Shown in pieces: positions 6,560-13,869 of a DNA stretch of 15,486 nucleotides. The translations under genes and the position numbers were made by a program. The DNA comes from Acidobacteriota bacterium (GTDB lineage Bacteria; Acidobacteriota; Holophagae; Thermotomaculales; Thermotomaculaceae): assembly GCA_015487755.1 (NCBI GenBank), contig WFPG01000171.1, positions 1 to 15,486 of the forward strand. The letters run 5' to 3'. The notes under the pieces are model-generated. The model was not told where the DNA came from. It worked only from the letters and a program-made list of their open reading frames with translations, and did not search any database. Position 1 is the stretch's first letter, and each line of letters opens with the position of its first letter.

Positions 6560-7744
6560 ATGCCGAAAGCAACTATAAAAGACCTTGACTTAAAAGGGGA
6601 AAGGGTTTTTATAAGGGTTGACTTTAATGTCCCCGTGGCAAACGGGGTGGTAAGCGACGATAACAGAATAGTTAGTGCTTTGCCTACAATTAAATATGCT
6701 CTTGAAAACGGGGCAAAAGTAATACTTGCATCCCACAGAGGCAGGCCTAAAGGGGAAGGTTTTGAAGAGAAATACTCAATGAAGCCTGTTTATTTAAGAT
6801 TGAAAAGTGAATTCGGGGAAAATGTTTTCTATTCGGAAAAGGTTATAGGGGAAGATGTTGTTAAAAAAACGGAAGGGTTAAAAGAAGGGCAGATACTCTT
6901 AATTGAAAATTTAAGGTTTGAGAAGGGTGAAAAGAAAAGTGACCCTGAATTTGCTAAAGAGTTAAGAAAACTGTCGGATTTATATGTAAATGACGCTTTC
7001 GGCACATGCCATAGAAAAGATGCCTCTGTTTATGTTTTGCCTACTTTGTATGAAAAACCCGTAGCAGGTTTCTTAGTTGAAAAAGAGATTCACTACTTTG
7101 AAAATGTGCTTGCCAATCCTGAAAAGCCGTATATTGCCGTTTTAGGGGGAGCAAAGGTATCGGATAAAATCCCGGTTATAGAAAACCTTTTAAACAGGGT
7201 TGACGCTATTTTAATCGGCGGTGCGATGGCATATACCTTTCTAAAGGCAAAGGGAATTGAGATAGGCAAATCAATACTTGAAATGGAAATGGTTGAATTA
7301 GCCGGGAATTTAATGAAAAAGGCTGAAGAAAAAGGTATTGACATTTTGCTGCCTGTTGACCATGTCATTACGGATAAAATAGAAGACGGGAAAGTTGAGA
7401 TTACCCTTGACGAGAAAATCCCGGAAGGTTTTATGGGGGTTGATATAGGGCCTGAAACAATAGTTTTGTTTAAAAACAGGTTGAAAGATGCCAAAACCGT
7501 TGTGTGGAACGGCCCTATGGGAATATTTGAGATAGACAGGTTTTCTTCAGGCACAATCGCAATTGCAAATGCTATTGCGGAATCTGATTGCACCTCAATA
7601 ATTGGGGGTGGAGATAGTGCCGCAGCGGTGAGAAAAGCAGGGGTTTTTGATAAAATTTCCCATGTTTCAACAGGAGGCGGCGCTTCGTTAGAGTACCTTG
7701 CAGGTAAGAAATTGCCGGGCATTGAAGTGTTGTCGGAAAAGTGA
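6560..7744 (+). CDS. pgk: Phosphoglycerate kinase
   Basis: It transfers the acyl phosphate of 1,3-bisphosphoglycerate to ADP, making ATP and 3-phosphoglycerate. The product has 394 residues, typical of a stand-alone bacterial enzyme. Landmarks: RVDFNVP (19-25) and ASHRGRPKG (57-65) for triose binding; LLIENLRFEKGE (113-124); YVNDAFGTCHRKDAS (142-156, where many homologues read GTAHR); AVLGGAKVSDKI (193-204); VVWNGPMGIFE (314-324); and the nucleotide-site IIGGGDSAAAV (347-357) and STGGGASLEYLAGKKLPG. GAGGGG overlaps the gap stop codon and sits three bases before this ATG, so expression is coupled to gap. It is not fused to TpiA as in some thermophiles: tpiA follows as a separate frame. Confidence 0.97.
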   Translation: MPKATIKDLDLKGERVFIRVDFNVPVANGVVSDDNRIVSALPTIKYALENGAKVILASHRGRPKGEGFEEKYSMKPVYLRLKSEFGENVFYSEKVIGEDVVKKTEGLKEGQILLIENLRFEKGEKKSDPEFAKELRKLSDLYVNDAFGTCHRKDASVYVLPTLYEKPVAGFLVEKEIHYFENVLANPEKPYIAVLGGAKVSDKIPVIENLLNRVDAILIGGAMAYTFLKAKGIEIGKSILEMEMVELAGNLMKKAEEKGIDILLPVDHVITDKIEDGKVEITLDEKIPEGFMGVDIGPETIVLFKNRLKDAKTVVWNGPMGIFEIDRFSSGTIAIANAIAESDCTSIIGGGDSAAAVRKAGVFDKISHVSTGGGASLEYLAGKKLPGIEVLSEK

Positions 7745-7751
7745 GGTGATT

Positions 7752-8513
7752 ATGAGAAAGTTGTTTATTGCGGGAAACTGGAAAATGCATCACGGGGTTA
7801 AAGAGACTGAAGATTTTTTTAACCAACTCTTTAACCTTGTATCGGATTATGAAAAGGTTGATATAGCAATTGCCCCGCCTTTTACCTCAATTCCCAAAGC
7901 GGTTGAGGTTTGCAAAACAAAGAGGCTGTTAATAGGGGCTCAAAATATGTACTTTGAGGACAAAGGGGCTTTTACGGGAGAGATTTCCCCAAAGTTTTTA
8001 AAAGAGTTAGGCGTTGATTTTGTAATTTTAGGCCATAGTGAAAGAAGGCATATTTTCGGGGAAACCAACGAGTTAATTGCAAAAAAACTTAAAAAAGCGC
8101 TTGACGAAGGCTTTATCCCCATACTCTGTGTAGGGGAAACCCTGAAAGAGAGGGAAGACGAAAAAACCGAAACAGTGTTAAAGGAGCAGGTTGATTCTGC
8201 TTTTAATAATTTAACCCCTGACGAGGCAAAAAGGGTAATTATTGCTTATGAGCCTGTGTGGGCTATAGGCACGGGAAAGACGGCTACCCCTGAAATTGCA
8301 AGGGATGCTCATTTTTTTATTCGCAAAAGGATAAAAGAGTTGTATAATTCCATAGTTGCCGACGAAATCAGGATTCTTTACGGCGGCAGCGTTAAACCTG
8401 AAAATGCAAAGAGTTTGCTTGAGGTTGACGAGATTGACGGGGCGTTAATAGGCGGAGCAAGCCTAAAGCCTCAATCTTTTGCGGAAATAATTAAGATAGG
8501 TATGGAGGTATAA
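7752..8513 (+). CDS. tpiA: Triosephosphate isomerase
   Basis: It interconverts dihydroxyacetone phosphate and glyceraldehyde-3-phosphate, feeding Gap. The product is 253 residues, the normal length for the TIM-barrel enzyme. Active-site residues are all present: Asn9 and Lys11 in AGNWKM, His95 in VILGHSERR and Glu167 in AYEPVWAIGTGK. The flexible loop 6 follows Glu167 and the phosphate-binding YGGSVKPENA is at 210-219. Residues after NWKM read HHG rather than the commoner NK/NG. The start is ATG 7752 with GAGGTGA (7743-7749) overlapping the pgk stop; an upstream TTG at 7698 would lie inside pgk and adds unrelated residues. Confidence 0.97.
   Translation: MRKLFIAGNWKMHHGVKETEDFFNQLFNLVSDYEKVDIAIAPPFTSIPKAVEVCKTKRLLIGAQNMYFEDKGAFTGEISPKFLKELGVDFVILGHSERRHIFGETNELIAKKLKKALDEGFIPILCVGETLKEREDEKTETVLKEQVDSAFNNLTPDEAKRVIIAYEPVWAIGTGKTATPEIARDAHFFIRKRIKELYNSIVADEIRILYGGSVKPENAKSLLEVDEIDGALIGGASLKPQSFAEIIKIGMEV
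8504..8509 (+). promoter_or_regulatory. Ribosome binding site that fixes the TTG start of secG
   Basis: GGAGGT lies inside the last codons of tpiA and ends six bases before TTG 8516. There is no ATG or GTG between it and the SecG hydrophobic segment, so the TTG start is well supported. The site implies coupling to tpiA translation. Confidence 0.75.
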
Positions 8514-8515
8514 AG

Positions 8516-8989
8516 TTGTACACATTTGTGCTTGTAATTCATGTAATTGTTTCTATTCTCTTAATGATTGTTATCCTTTTACAGGACGGTAAAGGCGGTG
8601 ATGTTGTGTCCGCTTTAGGCGGCGGCGGTTCCCAGAGTGTTTTCGGCGGTGCAGGTGCCGCTCCATTTTTGACAAAGGCTACCGTTGTATTAACCGTTAT
8701 CTTTGCTGTAACATCTCTGTCCCTTGCGGTTTTGAAAACAAGGGAAAGAAAGTCTATTCTTCAATCTGTAAATCCGAAAACTGTAATTGAAGAAACAAAG
8801 GTTGAACAGCCTAAAAAGAAAGAAGGAAGCGTTATTCAAAAACAGGAAGAAAAGAAAGCGGCTGAGCAGAAGGGCAAAGTAGAAAACAAGGTTGAAGAAG
8901 GAAAAACTGTTGAGAAAAAGGCTAACGATAGTAAAGCAGAAGCAGAGAAGAAAACCGACAAAAAAGAGAAAGATAATAGTAAAAAATAA
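8516..8989 (+). CDS. secG: Preprotein translocase subunit SecG with a long charged tail
   Basis: SecG is the small non-essential partner of SecYE that helps SecA-driven export. The product is 157 residues. Residues 3-22 form the first membrane helix. The family hallmark loop follows, with LLQDGKGGDVVSALGGGGSQ and VFGGAGAAPFLTKAT, and the second helix spans about 55-73. This core is complete by about residue 76. The remaining 80 residues are a low-complexity Lys/Glu-rich tail, longer than in many SecG proteins and probably disordered in the cytoplasm. The gene uses a TTG start two bases after the tpiA stop and is the last gene before a terminator-like hairpin. Confidence 0.93.
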   Translation: MYTFVLVIHVIVSILLMIVILLQDGKGGDVVSALGGGGSQSVFGGAGAAPFLTKATVVLTVIFAVTSLSLAVLKTRERKSILQSVNPKTVIEETKVEQPKKKEGSVIQKQEEKKAAEQKGKVENKVEEGKTVEKKANDSKAEAEKKTDKKEKDNSKK

Positions 8990-8990
8990 C

Positions 8991-9019
8991 TTGCAAAACT
9001 ATAGCGATTAAGATAAAAT
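8991..9019 (+). promoter_or_regulatory. Probable promoter for tRNA-Leu
   Basis: TTGCAA (8991-8996), a 17-nt spacer, then TAAAAT (9014-9019). The predicted start near 9026 gives a leader of about 18 nt before the tRNA 5' end at 9044. The -10 box coincides exactly with the loop of the hairpin at 9003-9029. Confidence 0.5.
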
Positions 9020-9036
9020 TCTTATCGCTGATTTTT
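9003..9036 (+). terminator. Probable terminator of the gap-pgk-tpiA-secG operon
   Basis: AGCGAT-T-AAGA (9003-9013) pairs with TCTTATCGCT (9020-9029) as a 10-bp stem with one bulged T and a 6-nt loop. It is followed by GA and five T (9032-9036). It stands 14 bases after the secG stop. The T-run is short, so termination may be partial. Confidence 0.5.
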
Positions 9037-9043
9037 GAAGCGT

Positions 9044-9130
9044 GCCCAGGTGGTGGAATTGGCAGACACGCCATCTTGAGGGGGTGGTGCTCTGTTGAGC
9101 GTGCGGGTTCGAATCCCGCCCTGGGCACCA
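9044..9130 (+). tRNA. tRNA-Leu, anticodon GAG
   Basis: The cloverleaf folds by eye. The acceptor stem GCCCAGG pairs with CCTGGGC, followed by discriminator A and an encoded CCA (9128-9130). The D arm includes TGGTGGAATTGGCAGACACG. The anticodon stem CCATC/GGTGG encloses a 7-base loop TTGAGGG with anticodon GAG, reading CUC and CUU. The long variable arm GCTC-TGTT-GAGC marks a class II tRNA, as required for leucine, and the T arm is GCGGG-TTCGAAT-CCCGC. No integrated element or repeated 3' end is visible next to it. Confidence 0.97.
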
Positions 9131-9173
9131 TTTTTGTATTTAAACCTTTTTTAAAAAATCAAAAGGACAATGT

Positions 9174-9632
9174 ATGTTAAAAAAAATTGTTTCAGGCGGG
9201 CAGACAGGGGTTGATAGGGCTGCTCTTGACGCCGCTATTGATTGCAATTTCCCTTACGGCGGCTATGTTCCGAAAGGAAGAATTGCCGAAGACGGGGTAA
9301 TCCCCTCTAAATACAGTAGTTTAACTGAATTAAAAAATAAGGATTACGTTGTTAGAACAAGAAAGAATATAGAGCATTCAGACGGAACGGTTGTTATTTA
9401 TAAAGGTAAGTTCGGCAGAGGGACGAAATACACAATTAACTATGCAAAAAAAGTTGGCAAGCCTTTGCTTGAAATTGATATGTCAAAATTATCCGTTGAG
9501 CAGGCGGTTGCAAGCATAAAGTCTTTTATTGAGAAAAATGAAATTCAGGTTTTAAATGTTGCAGGCCCGAGGCTTTCAAAATCTCCCGAAATATACTCTC
9601 TTGCCTATGAAATAGTTAAATCAATCCTCTAA
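9174..9632 (+). CDS. cpYpsA-related SLOG family protein (often annotated putative molybdenum carrier)
   Basis: The product has 152 residues and starts at ATG 9174 with AAAGGA six bases upstream. It matches the circularly permuted YpsA-type SLOG family (Pfam PF12694, by recall). Evidence is the N-terminal nucleotide-binding-like loop VSGGQTGVDRAALDAAI (6-22), then VPKGRIAEDG (32-41), YVVRTRKNIEHSDGTVVIYKG (58-78, in part), GTKYTINYAKKVGKP (83-97) and the C-terminal VLNVAGPRLSKSPEI (126-140). SLOG domains bind or process nucleotide-derived ligands. The 'molybdenum carrier' label is weakly founded, and no substrate can be assigned here. The gene stands alone between tRNA-Leu and the T2SS operon; with no clear promoter of its own it may be read from the tRNA promoter. 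Confidence 0.88.
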   Translation: MLKKIVSGGQTGVDRAALDAAIDCNFPYGGYVPKGRIAEDGVIPSKYSSLTELKNKDYVVRTRKNIEHSDGTVVIYKGKFGRGTKYTINYAKKVGKPLLEIDMSKLSVEQAVASIKSFIEKNEIQVLNVAGPRLSKSPEIYSLAYEIVKSIL

Positions 9633-9648
9633 CCGCTTTTTCTTTTTT

Positions 9649-9677
9649 TTGAAAAAAAACACCAATCCTGATATTAT
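9649..9677 (+). promoter_or_regulatory. Promoter of the type II secretion operon
   Basis: TTGAAA (9649-9654, 5/6 consensus), a 17-nt spacer and TATTAT (9672-9677, 5/6). The predicted start near 9684 gives a leader of about 37 nt before gspE. Immediately upstream is a T-rich stretch after the SLOG gene stop (9637-9650) with no good stem, so no terminator is called. Confidence 0.65.
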
Positions 9678-9720
9678 TTTTAAGAACTATTGATGTGTAA
9701 AAATCGTCATATGAGGTGTT

Positions 9721-11391
9721 ATGAAAAAATTAGGCGAAATTTTAATTGAAAAAGGCAAGGTTGAAAAGACGGATATTGACAGGGCTTTAATCCTTCAAAA
9801 AGACAACGGGCAAAAGATAGGGAAAATACTTTTAAGCCTCGGCTACATTACCGAAAAAGACCTTGTTGAGGCTTTACAGGAGCAAACGGGAGTTAAGGCA
9901 TATTTCGGGGAGAACTTTCCCGATGTGGAGAATATAGCGAAAATAGAAGATTTGTCTTACGAGTTTCTGAAAAACAAACTGATTTTTCCCTTAAAAAAGA
10001 CGGAGACAACTTTGGAAGTTATAATGGATGACCCTTTTGATTATGAAACAATTGCCTCTCTGGAGACTTTGCTAAACCTTGATATTATTGCCTATTTAGG
10101 GGTAGAGTCTGAAATCCTGGACGCTTTGAAAAAACTTTACGGGGAAGAAAAGGCTATTGACGAGGGTGTTTTAGGGGAGATAGACGAAGACAATATAGAG
10201 CAGTTGAAAGACTTAGCATCGGAAGCGCCGGTTATAAGGCTTGTTAACCAGATGATCTCAAAAGCGGTTGAAATGAAGGCTTCCGATATACATGTTGAGC
10301 CTTTTGAAAAGGTTTTAAGAATTAGATTTAGAATAGACGGTGTTTTGCACGATGTTGATAACCCGCCGAGAAGCATTGCACCTGCGGTTATTTCGAGAAT
10401 AAAGATTATGTCAAAGTTGGATATTGCGGAAAAAAGGATTCCTCAAGACGGAAGGATAAATTTAAGGGTTCTGGGAAAAGAAATTGACCTTCGTGTGTCA
10501 ACGGTGCCGACCCTTCACGGTGAATCGGTGGTAATGAGGATATTGGATAAAGGCAGTATAAAACTTTTTGATTTAGGTAAATTGGGTTTTCCGCCTGACA
10601 CTTATAAACAGTTTGAAACTTTAATTAAAAAGCCACACGGCATTATTCTGGTTACAGGGCCTACAGGTTCAGGTAAGACGACAACATTGTACGCAGTCTT
10701 AAACAGGCTAAACTCTCCCGAAAAAAAGATAATTACGGTTGAAGACCCTGTTGAATACCAACTTGAAGGGGTTAACCAGATTCATGTTAACCCGCAGGTA
10801 GGTTTAACCTTTGCTTCAGGTTTAAGGACTATTTTAAGGCAAGACCCCGATATTATCCTTGTCGGTGAGATAAGGGACAAAGAGACTGCTGAAATTGCAA
10901 TTCAGGCATCGCTGACAGGCCACCTTGTGCTTTCAACATTGCACACAAACGACGCCTGCGGTGCCGTAACAAGGCTTCTTGATATGGGGGTTGAGGATTA
11001 CCTGATTTCTTCAACCTTAATCGGCGTGCTGGCTCAAAGGCTTGTAAGGGTGGTTTGTAAAAAATGCAGAAAAAAGATAAGGCTAAAAAAAGAGCATTTG
11101 TTGGATTTCGGGATAGACCCGGAAAAATTCGGGGAATTGCCTGAAGTTTACACCGCTGAAGGTTGCAAGGAATGCAATTTTACCGGATATGTAGGCAGAA
11201 TAGCGATTTTTGAGTTGTTTATGATAGACGAAAATGTCAGGAAAATGATACTTGAAAAACCCGATACCCCTAAACTTAAAGCATACGCAAAAAAAATGGG
11301 CATGAGAAGTTTAAGAGAAGACGGATTTTTGAAAGTTATTCAGGGGATAACCACTCCCGAAGAGGTTTTAAGGGTAACCCAGGAAGAGTGA
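9721..11391 (+). CDS. gspE: Type II secretion system ATPase GspE
   Basis: This cytoplasmic hexameric ATPase powers pseudopilus assembly. The product is 556 residues, normal for the family. It has an N-terminal GspE/MshEN-like domain (about 1-140, starting KKLGEILIEKGKV and including LSLGYITEKDLVEAL). The core starts near SEAPVIRLVNQMI (167-179). ATPase motifs: Walker A GPTGSGKT (313-320), Asp box ITVEDPVEYQ (338-347), Walker B DPDIILVGEIRD (375-386) and His box HLVLSTLHTND (401-411). A four-Cys zinc module (Cys446, Cys449, Cys482, Cys485) is the mark of GspE/PilB-type enzymes rather than retraction ATPases. PilB is the alternative, but the five following pseudopilins, including GspK, make T2SS far more likely. 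TGAGGTG lies two bases before the start. gspC and gspD are not in the window. Confidence 0.95.
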   Translation: MKKLGEILIEKGKVEKTDIDRALILQKDNGQKIGKILLSLGYITEKDLVEALQEQTGVKAYFGENFPDVENIAKIEDLSYEFLKNKLIFPLKKTETTLEVIMDDPFDYETIASLETLLNLDIIAYLGVESEILDALKKLYGEEKAIDEGVLGEIDEDNIEQLKDLASEAPVIRLVNQMISKAVEMKASDIHVEPFEKVLRIRFRIDGVLHDVDNPPRSIAPAVISRIKIMSKLDIAEKRIPQDGRINLRVLGKEIDLRVSTVPTLHGESVVMRILDKGSIKLFDLGKLGFPPDTYKQFETLIKKPHGIILVTGPTGSGKTTTLYAVLNRLNSPEKKIITVEDPVEYQLEGVNQIHVNPQVGLTFASGLRTILRQDPDIILVGEIRDKETAEIAIQASLTGHLVLSTLHTNDACGAVTRLLDMGVEDYLISSTLIGVLAQRLVRVVCKKCRKKIRLKKEHLLDFGIDPEKFGELPEVYTAEGCKECNFTGYVGRIAIFELFMIDENVRKMILEKPDTPKLKAYAKKMGMRSLREDGFLKVIQGITTPEEVLRVTQEE

Positions 11392-11392
11392 T

Positions 11393-12625
11393 ATGGCAAA
11401 ATTTTACTATAAAGCATCCACAAAAACAGGGGATATAAAAGAAGGGGAGATAGAGGCTTCTTCCATTGAAGAGGCAAGAAAAAAGGTTGCCTCAAACGGC
11501 TTAATCCCTATTTCAATTTCAGATAGCGAGTCTATTTCTTCCGAAGGGATTAGAAACCTTGACATAACTTCCCTTTTTAAAAGAAAGAAAAAGGTAAAGT
11601 CTTCAGATATTTTGCTTTTTACCGAAAAACTTGCGGTTCTCCTTCGTTCCGGGCTTCCTATTGACAGAAGTTTGAGTTTAATGGTGGAATTGTCCGAAAC
11701 AGAGTCAATGAGGAATATTGCATCTTCCCTTTTAAAGGATGTAAACTCGGGAAAATCCCTTGCAGATGCAATGGAGAAGTTTCCCGATTTCTTTTCAAAA
11801 CTTTATGTAAATATGATTAAAGCGGGGGAATCAGCAGGCGTTGTCGATATAGTTATGGAGCAATTGCTTGACTATTTAAGGCAAAAAGAGGAATTGAAAT
11901 CATATGTAATATCTTCGCTAATCTATCCCGCCTTGCTTTTGATAGTGGGAATTTTAACAGTAGGAATTTTAATAGGCTATGTTTTGCCGAAATTTCAGGA
12001 AATCTTTGAATCAATGGGTCAGGAGTTGCCTGTGCCTACTCAAATAATGATGAATATTTCGGACTTTTTTGTTAAGTATAAGTGGCTGATAATATTGTTT
12101 TTCGCTTTAATATGGTTCGGGTATAAAAAATGGGTTTCAACTGAAGAGGGAAGAAGAAAAAGGGACGAAATTCTTTTAAAACTTCCCGTAATAAAAAGGC
12201 TTGTTATTGAATCTGAAACAGCAAGGCTTGCGTCCACCGCAGGCATTTTAATTACAAGTGCCGTTCCCCTTATCTCTGCTTTAAATATTGTGAAAGAGAT
12301 TATATCCAACTCTTTGATAAAAGAGGCTTTTGAACCTGTTATTAAGGGGGCAAAAAAAGGAGAAGGGGTGGCAAGGCCTATGAGAGAGGCTGGAATATTT
12401 CCCCCTCTTGCGGTTCACCTTATTCAGGTGGGGGAAGAGTCGGGAACATTGGGTAAAATGATGCTTAAAGTCGGAGAGATTTTTCAGGAAAATATAAAAA
12501 AGTCTATTAAGGCTTTTGTCTCACTCTTTGAGCCTGCTTTAATTTTGATTATGGGTATAGTGGTAGGGCTTATAGTAGGCTCTATGCTTATGGCTATTTT
12601 TGCTATAAATGAAACACCTTTTTAA
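11393..12625 (+). CDS. gspF: Type II secretion inner-membrane platform protein GspF
   Basis: GspF is the polytopic inner-membrane platform that links the GspE motor to the growing pseudopilus. The product is 410 residues, the usual length. It begins MAKFYYKASTKTGDIKEGEI, typical of the family. Two homologous cytoplasmic domains (about 70-170 and 272-375) contain the repeated signatures LLRSGLPIDRSL and ILITSAVPLISAL, and MIKAGESAGVVD and LIQVGEESGTLG. Membrane segments are at about 172-197, 228-245 and 378-403. The ATG follows the gspE stop by one base, with AGGAAGAG inside the gspE end. Confidence 0.95.
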   Translation: MAKFYYKASTKTGDIKEGEIEASSIEEARKKVASNGLIPISISDSESISSEGIRNLDITSLFKRKKKVKSSDILLFTEKLAVLLRSGLPIDRSLSLMVELSETESMRNIASSLLKDVNSGKSLADAMEKFPDFFSKLYVNMIKAGESAGVVDIVMEQLLDYLRQKEELKSYVISSLIYPALLLIVGILTVGILIGYVLPKFQEIFESMGQELPVPTQIMMNISDFFVKYKWLIILFFALIWFGYKKWVSTEEGRRKRDEILLKLPVIKRLVIESETARLASTAGILITSAVPLISALNIVKEIISNSLIKEAFEPVIKGAKKGEGVARPMREAGIFPPLAVHLIQVGEESGTLGKMMLKVGEIFQENIKKSIKAFVSLFEPALILIMGIVVGLIVGSMLMAIFAINETPF

Positions 12626-12643
12626 CTATAAACGGAGGGCTGT

Positions 12644-13066
12644 ATGAAAAGAAGAAACAGAGGTTTTACCCTTATTGAGTTAATGGTTGTTATGATAATC
12701 ATTGCATTACTTGCAGGTTTCGTTGCGCCTAAATTTTTCAAAAGGGTGGACGAATCAAGGAGAACGGCGGCTAAAAACCAGATTTCGGCTTTTGAAAGCG
12801 CACTTGACATGTTTTACATTGATACCGGAAGGTATCCTACAACAGAGGAAGGGCTTGAGGCTCTTGTTAAAAAACCGGAGAATATTAAAAACTGGAAAGG
12901 CCCGTACCTTAAAAAAGGGGTTCCTAAAGACCCGTGGGGTAACGATTATGTTTACAAATGCCCCGGACAGGACGGAAGGGATTACGATATTATAAGTTAC
13001 GGAGCAGACGGAGCAGAGGGTGGAGAAGGCAATAACGCCGATATTACTTCCTGGGAACAGGAATAA
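12644..13066 (+). CDS. gspG: Major pseudopilin GspG
   Basis: GspG is the main subunit of the periplasmic pseudopilus. The product is 140 residues. The prepilin leader MKRRNRG is cleaved after Gly7 before Phe8 by the prepilin peptidase; mature Glu5 is present (FTLIE), and the hydrophobic helix runs to about residue 30. The family-specific parts follow: DTGRYPTTEEGLEALV (55-70), KDPWGNDYVYKCPGQ (95-109) and the Asp-rich C-terminal loop ending in GEGNNADITSW, which in GspG proteins binds calcium. GGAGGG lies four bases before the start. The 18-bp gap before it is the largest inside the operon, and its last 47 bases overlap gspH. Confidence 0.95.
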   Translation: MKRRNRGFTLIELMVVMIIIALLAGFVAPKFFKRVDESRRTAAKNQISAFESALDMFYIDTGRYPTTEEGLEALVKKPENIKNWKGPYLKKGVPKDPWGNDYVYKCPGQDGRDYDIISYGADGAEGGEGNNADITSWEQE

Positions 13067-13457
13067 AGGCTTTACCTTTATGGAGCTCATGGTGGTGATG
13101 ATTATAATCGCCGTCATGAGTGCTTTAGTTTATCCCTCTTTTAAAAAGGGAATGGAATCCATAAAGGAGCAGAAAGAAAGGGCATACATTGAAATTCTGT
13201 TTAAAAGGGCGCTTGTCCAATCAAGGTTTGACGGGAAAGCAAGGGTTTTTTCACTTAACGAAAGCGGCAACCTGCTTTTAAACGGTAAAAGAATTAAAAA
13301 GAAAATAGGTGAAATTAAGGAAATAAAGGTGGATGACAAAAAGGTGAAATCTTTTGCCGTTCTTCCCGCTTCCTTTTTTACAATTTCGGTAGTTTTTAAA
13401 AATTTCACCTATCAAATAGACCTGTATTCAGGTAAAACCGAAGTTAAAAAAGAATAG
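13020..13457 (+). CDS. gspH: Minor pseudopilin GspH
   Basis: GspH is a minor pseudopilin thought to sit near the tip of the pseudopilus. The product has 145 residues. A leader ending RNKG precedes FTFMELMVVMIII, with mature Glu5 present. The rest contains the beta-rich FALVQSR-like region (ALVQSRFDGKARVFSL) normal for this family. The start is GTG 13020, inside gspG: GGAG sits six bases upstream and no ATG or TTG lies between it and the cleavage site. This gives a 17-residue leader and a 47-base overlap with gspG. Identity as GspH rests on order and the pseudopilin N-terminus. Confidence 0.88.
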   Translation: MEKAITPILLPGNRNKGFTFMELMVVMIIIAVMSALVYPSFKKGMESIKEQKERAYIEILFKRALVQSRFDGKARVFSLNESGNLLLNGKRIKKKIGEIKEIKVDDKKVKSFAVLPASFFTISVVFKNFTYQIDLYSGKTEVKKE

Positions 13458-13458
13458 T

Positions 13459-13869
13459 ATGGCTAATAGAAAAGGGTTTTCACTGATTGAAATTATGGTT
13501 GCCGTTGCAATACTTGCAATAGCCTCTGTCGCTGTTTTAAGGTACTTTTCTCAAAACCTTTACTCTCTGGGGAAGTCTTCCTCCGCAATAAAGTACTCTT
13601 ACAACCTGAAGTTTTATTTTACCGAGGCTTTAAGAAAAAGAGCACTTCCGATAACTTCGGAAGATTATGAAGATACCGATGTTTATGAGTTTGAAGATAC
13701 AAGGTTTAAGTATAAGTTTGAATTTGAAAAAGCGCCTTTTGTTGAGGACTACGATGTAAAGGTAGTCGGAGTAGACGCCGAGAAGATAAATATAAGCGTT
13801 ATTGATAAAGAAACCGGGAAACAGGTTTACCGGGGGGAGGCATACCATTTATTCAAAAAGAAGAGATAA
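13459..13869 (+). CDS. gspI: Minor pseudopilin GspI
   Basis: GspI forms the pseudopilus tip complex with GspJ and GspK. The product is 136 residues. The leader MANRKG is followed by FSLIEIMVAVAILAIASVAV, with mature Glu5. The C-terminal part is acidic and aromatic (YEDTDVYEFEDTRFKYKFEF) and less conserved. It starts one base after the gspH stop with no strong ribosome site, so translation is probably coupled. A 7-bp inverted repeat lies inside it (13645-13663) without a T-run. Its 3' end overlaps the start of gspJ. Confidence 0.88.
   Translation: MANRKGFSLIEIMVAVAILAIASVAVLRYFSQNLYSLGKSSSAIKYSYNLKFYFTEALRKRALPITSEDYEDTDVYEFEDTRFKYKFEFEKAPFVEDYDVKVVGVDAEKINISVIDKETGKQVYRGEAYHLFKKKR
13832..13840 (+). 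promoter_or_regulatory. Ribosome binding site pointing to an ATT start for gspJ
   Basis: GGGGGGAGG lies in the 3' end of gspI and ends six bases before ATT 13847, the ideal spacing. No ATG, GTG or TTG occurs in the gspJ frame at that distance. Confidence 0.55.

Noticed and set aside
7093..7722. A 209-residue minus-strand frame inside pgk
   Set aside because: It mirrors the strongly conserved pgk coding sequence and has no independent support.
8922..9131. A 69-residue minus-strand frame starting MVPRAGFEPARS
   Set aside because: It is the antisense of tRNA-Leu; this peptide is a well-known spurious product of tRNA-Leu genes.
9044..9632. Integrated element at the tRNA-Leu 3' end
   Set aside because: No integrase gene and no second copy of the tRNA 3' end seen in the window; flanking genes look like ordinary chromosome.
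13645..13663. Inverted repeat CTTCCGA/TCGGAAG inside gspI
   Set aside because: No T-run, fully coding and a single occurrence; likely chance.
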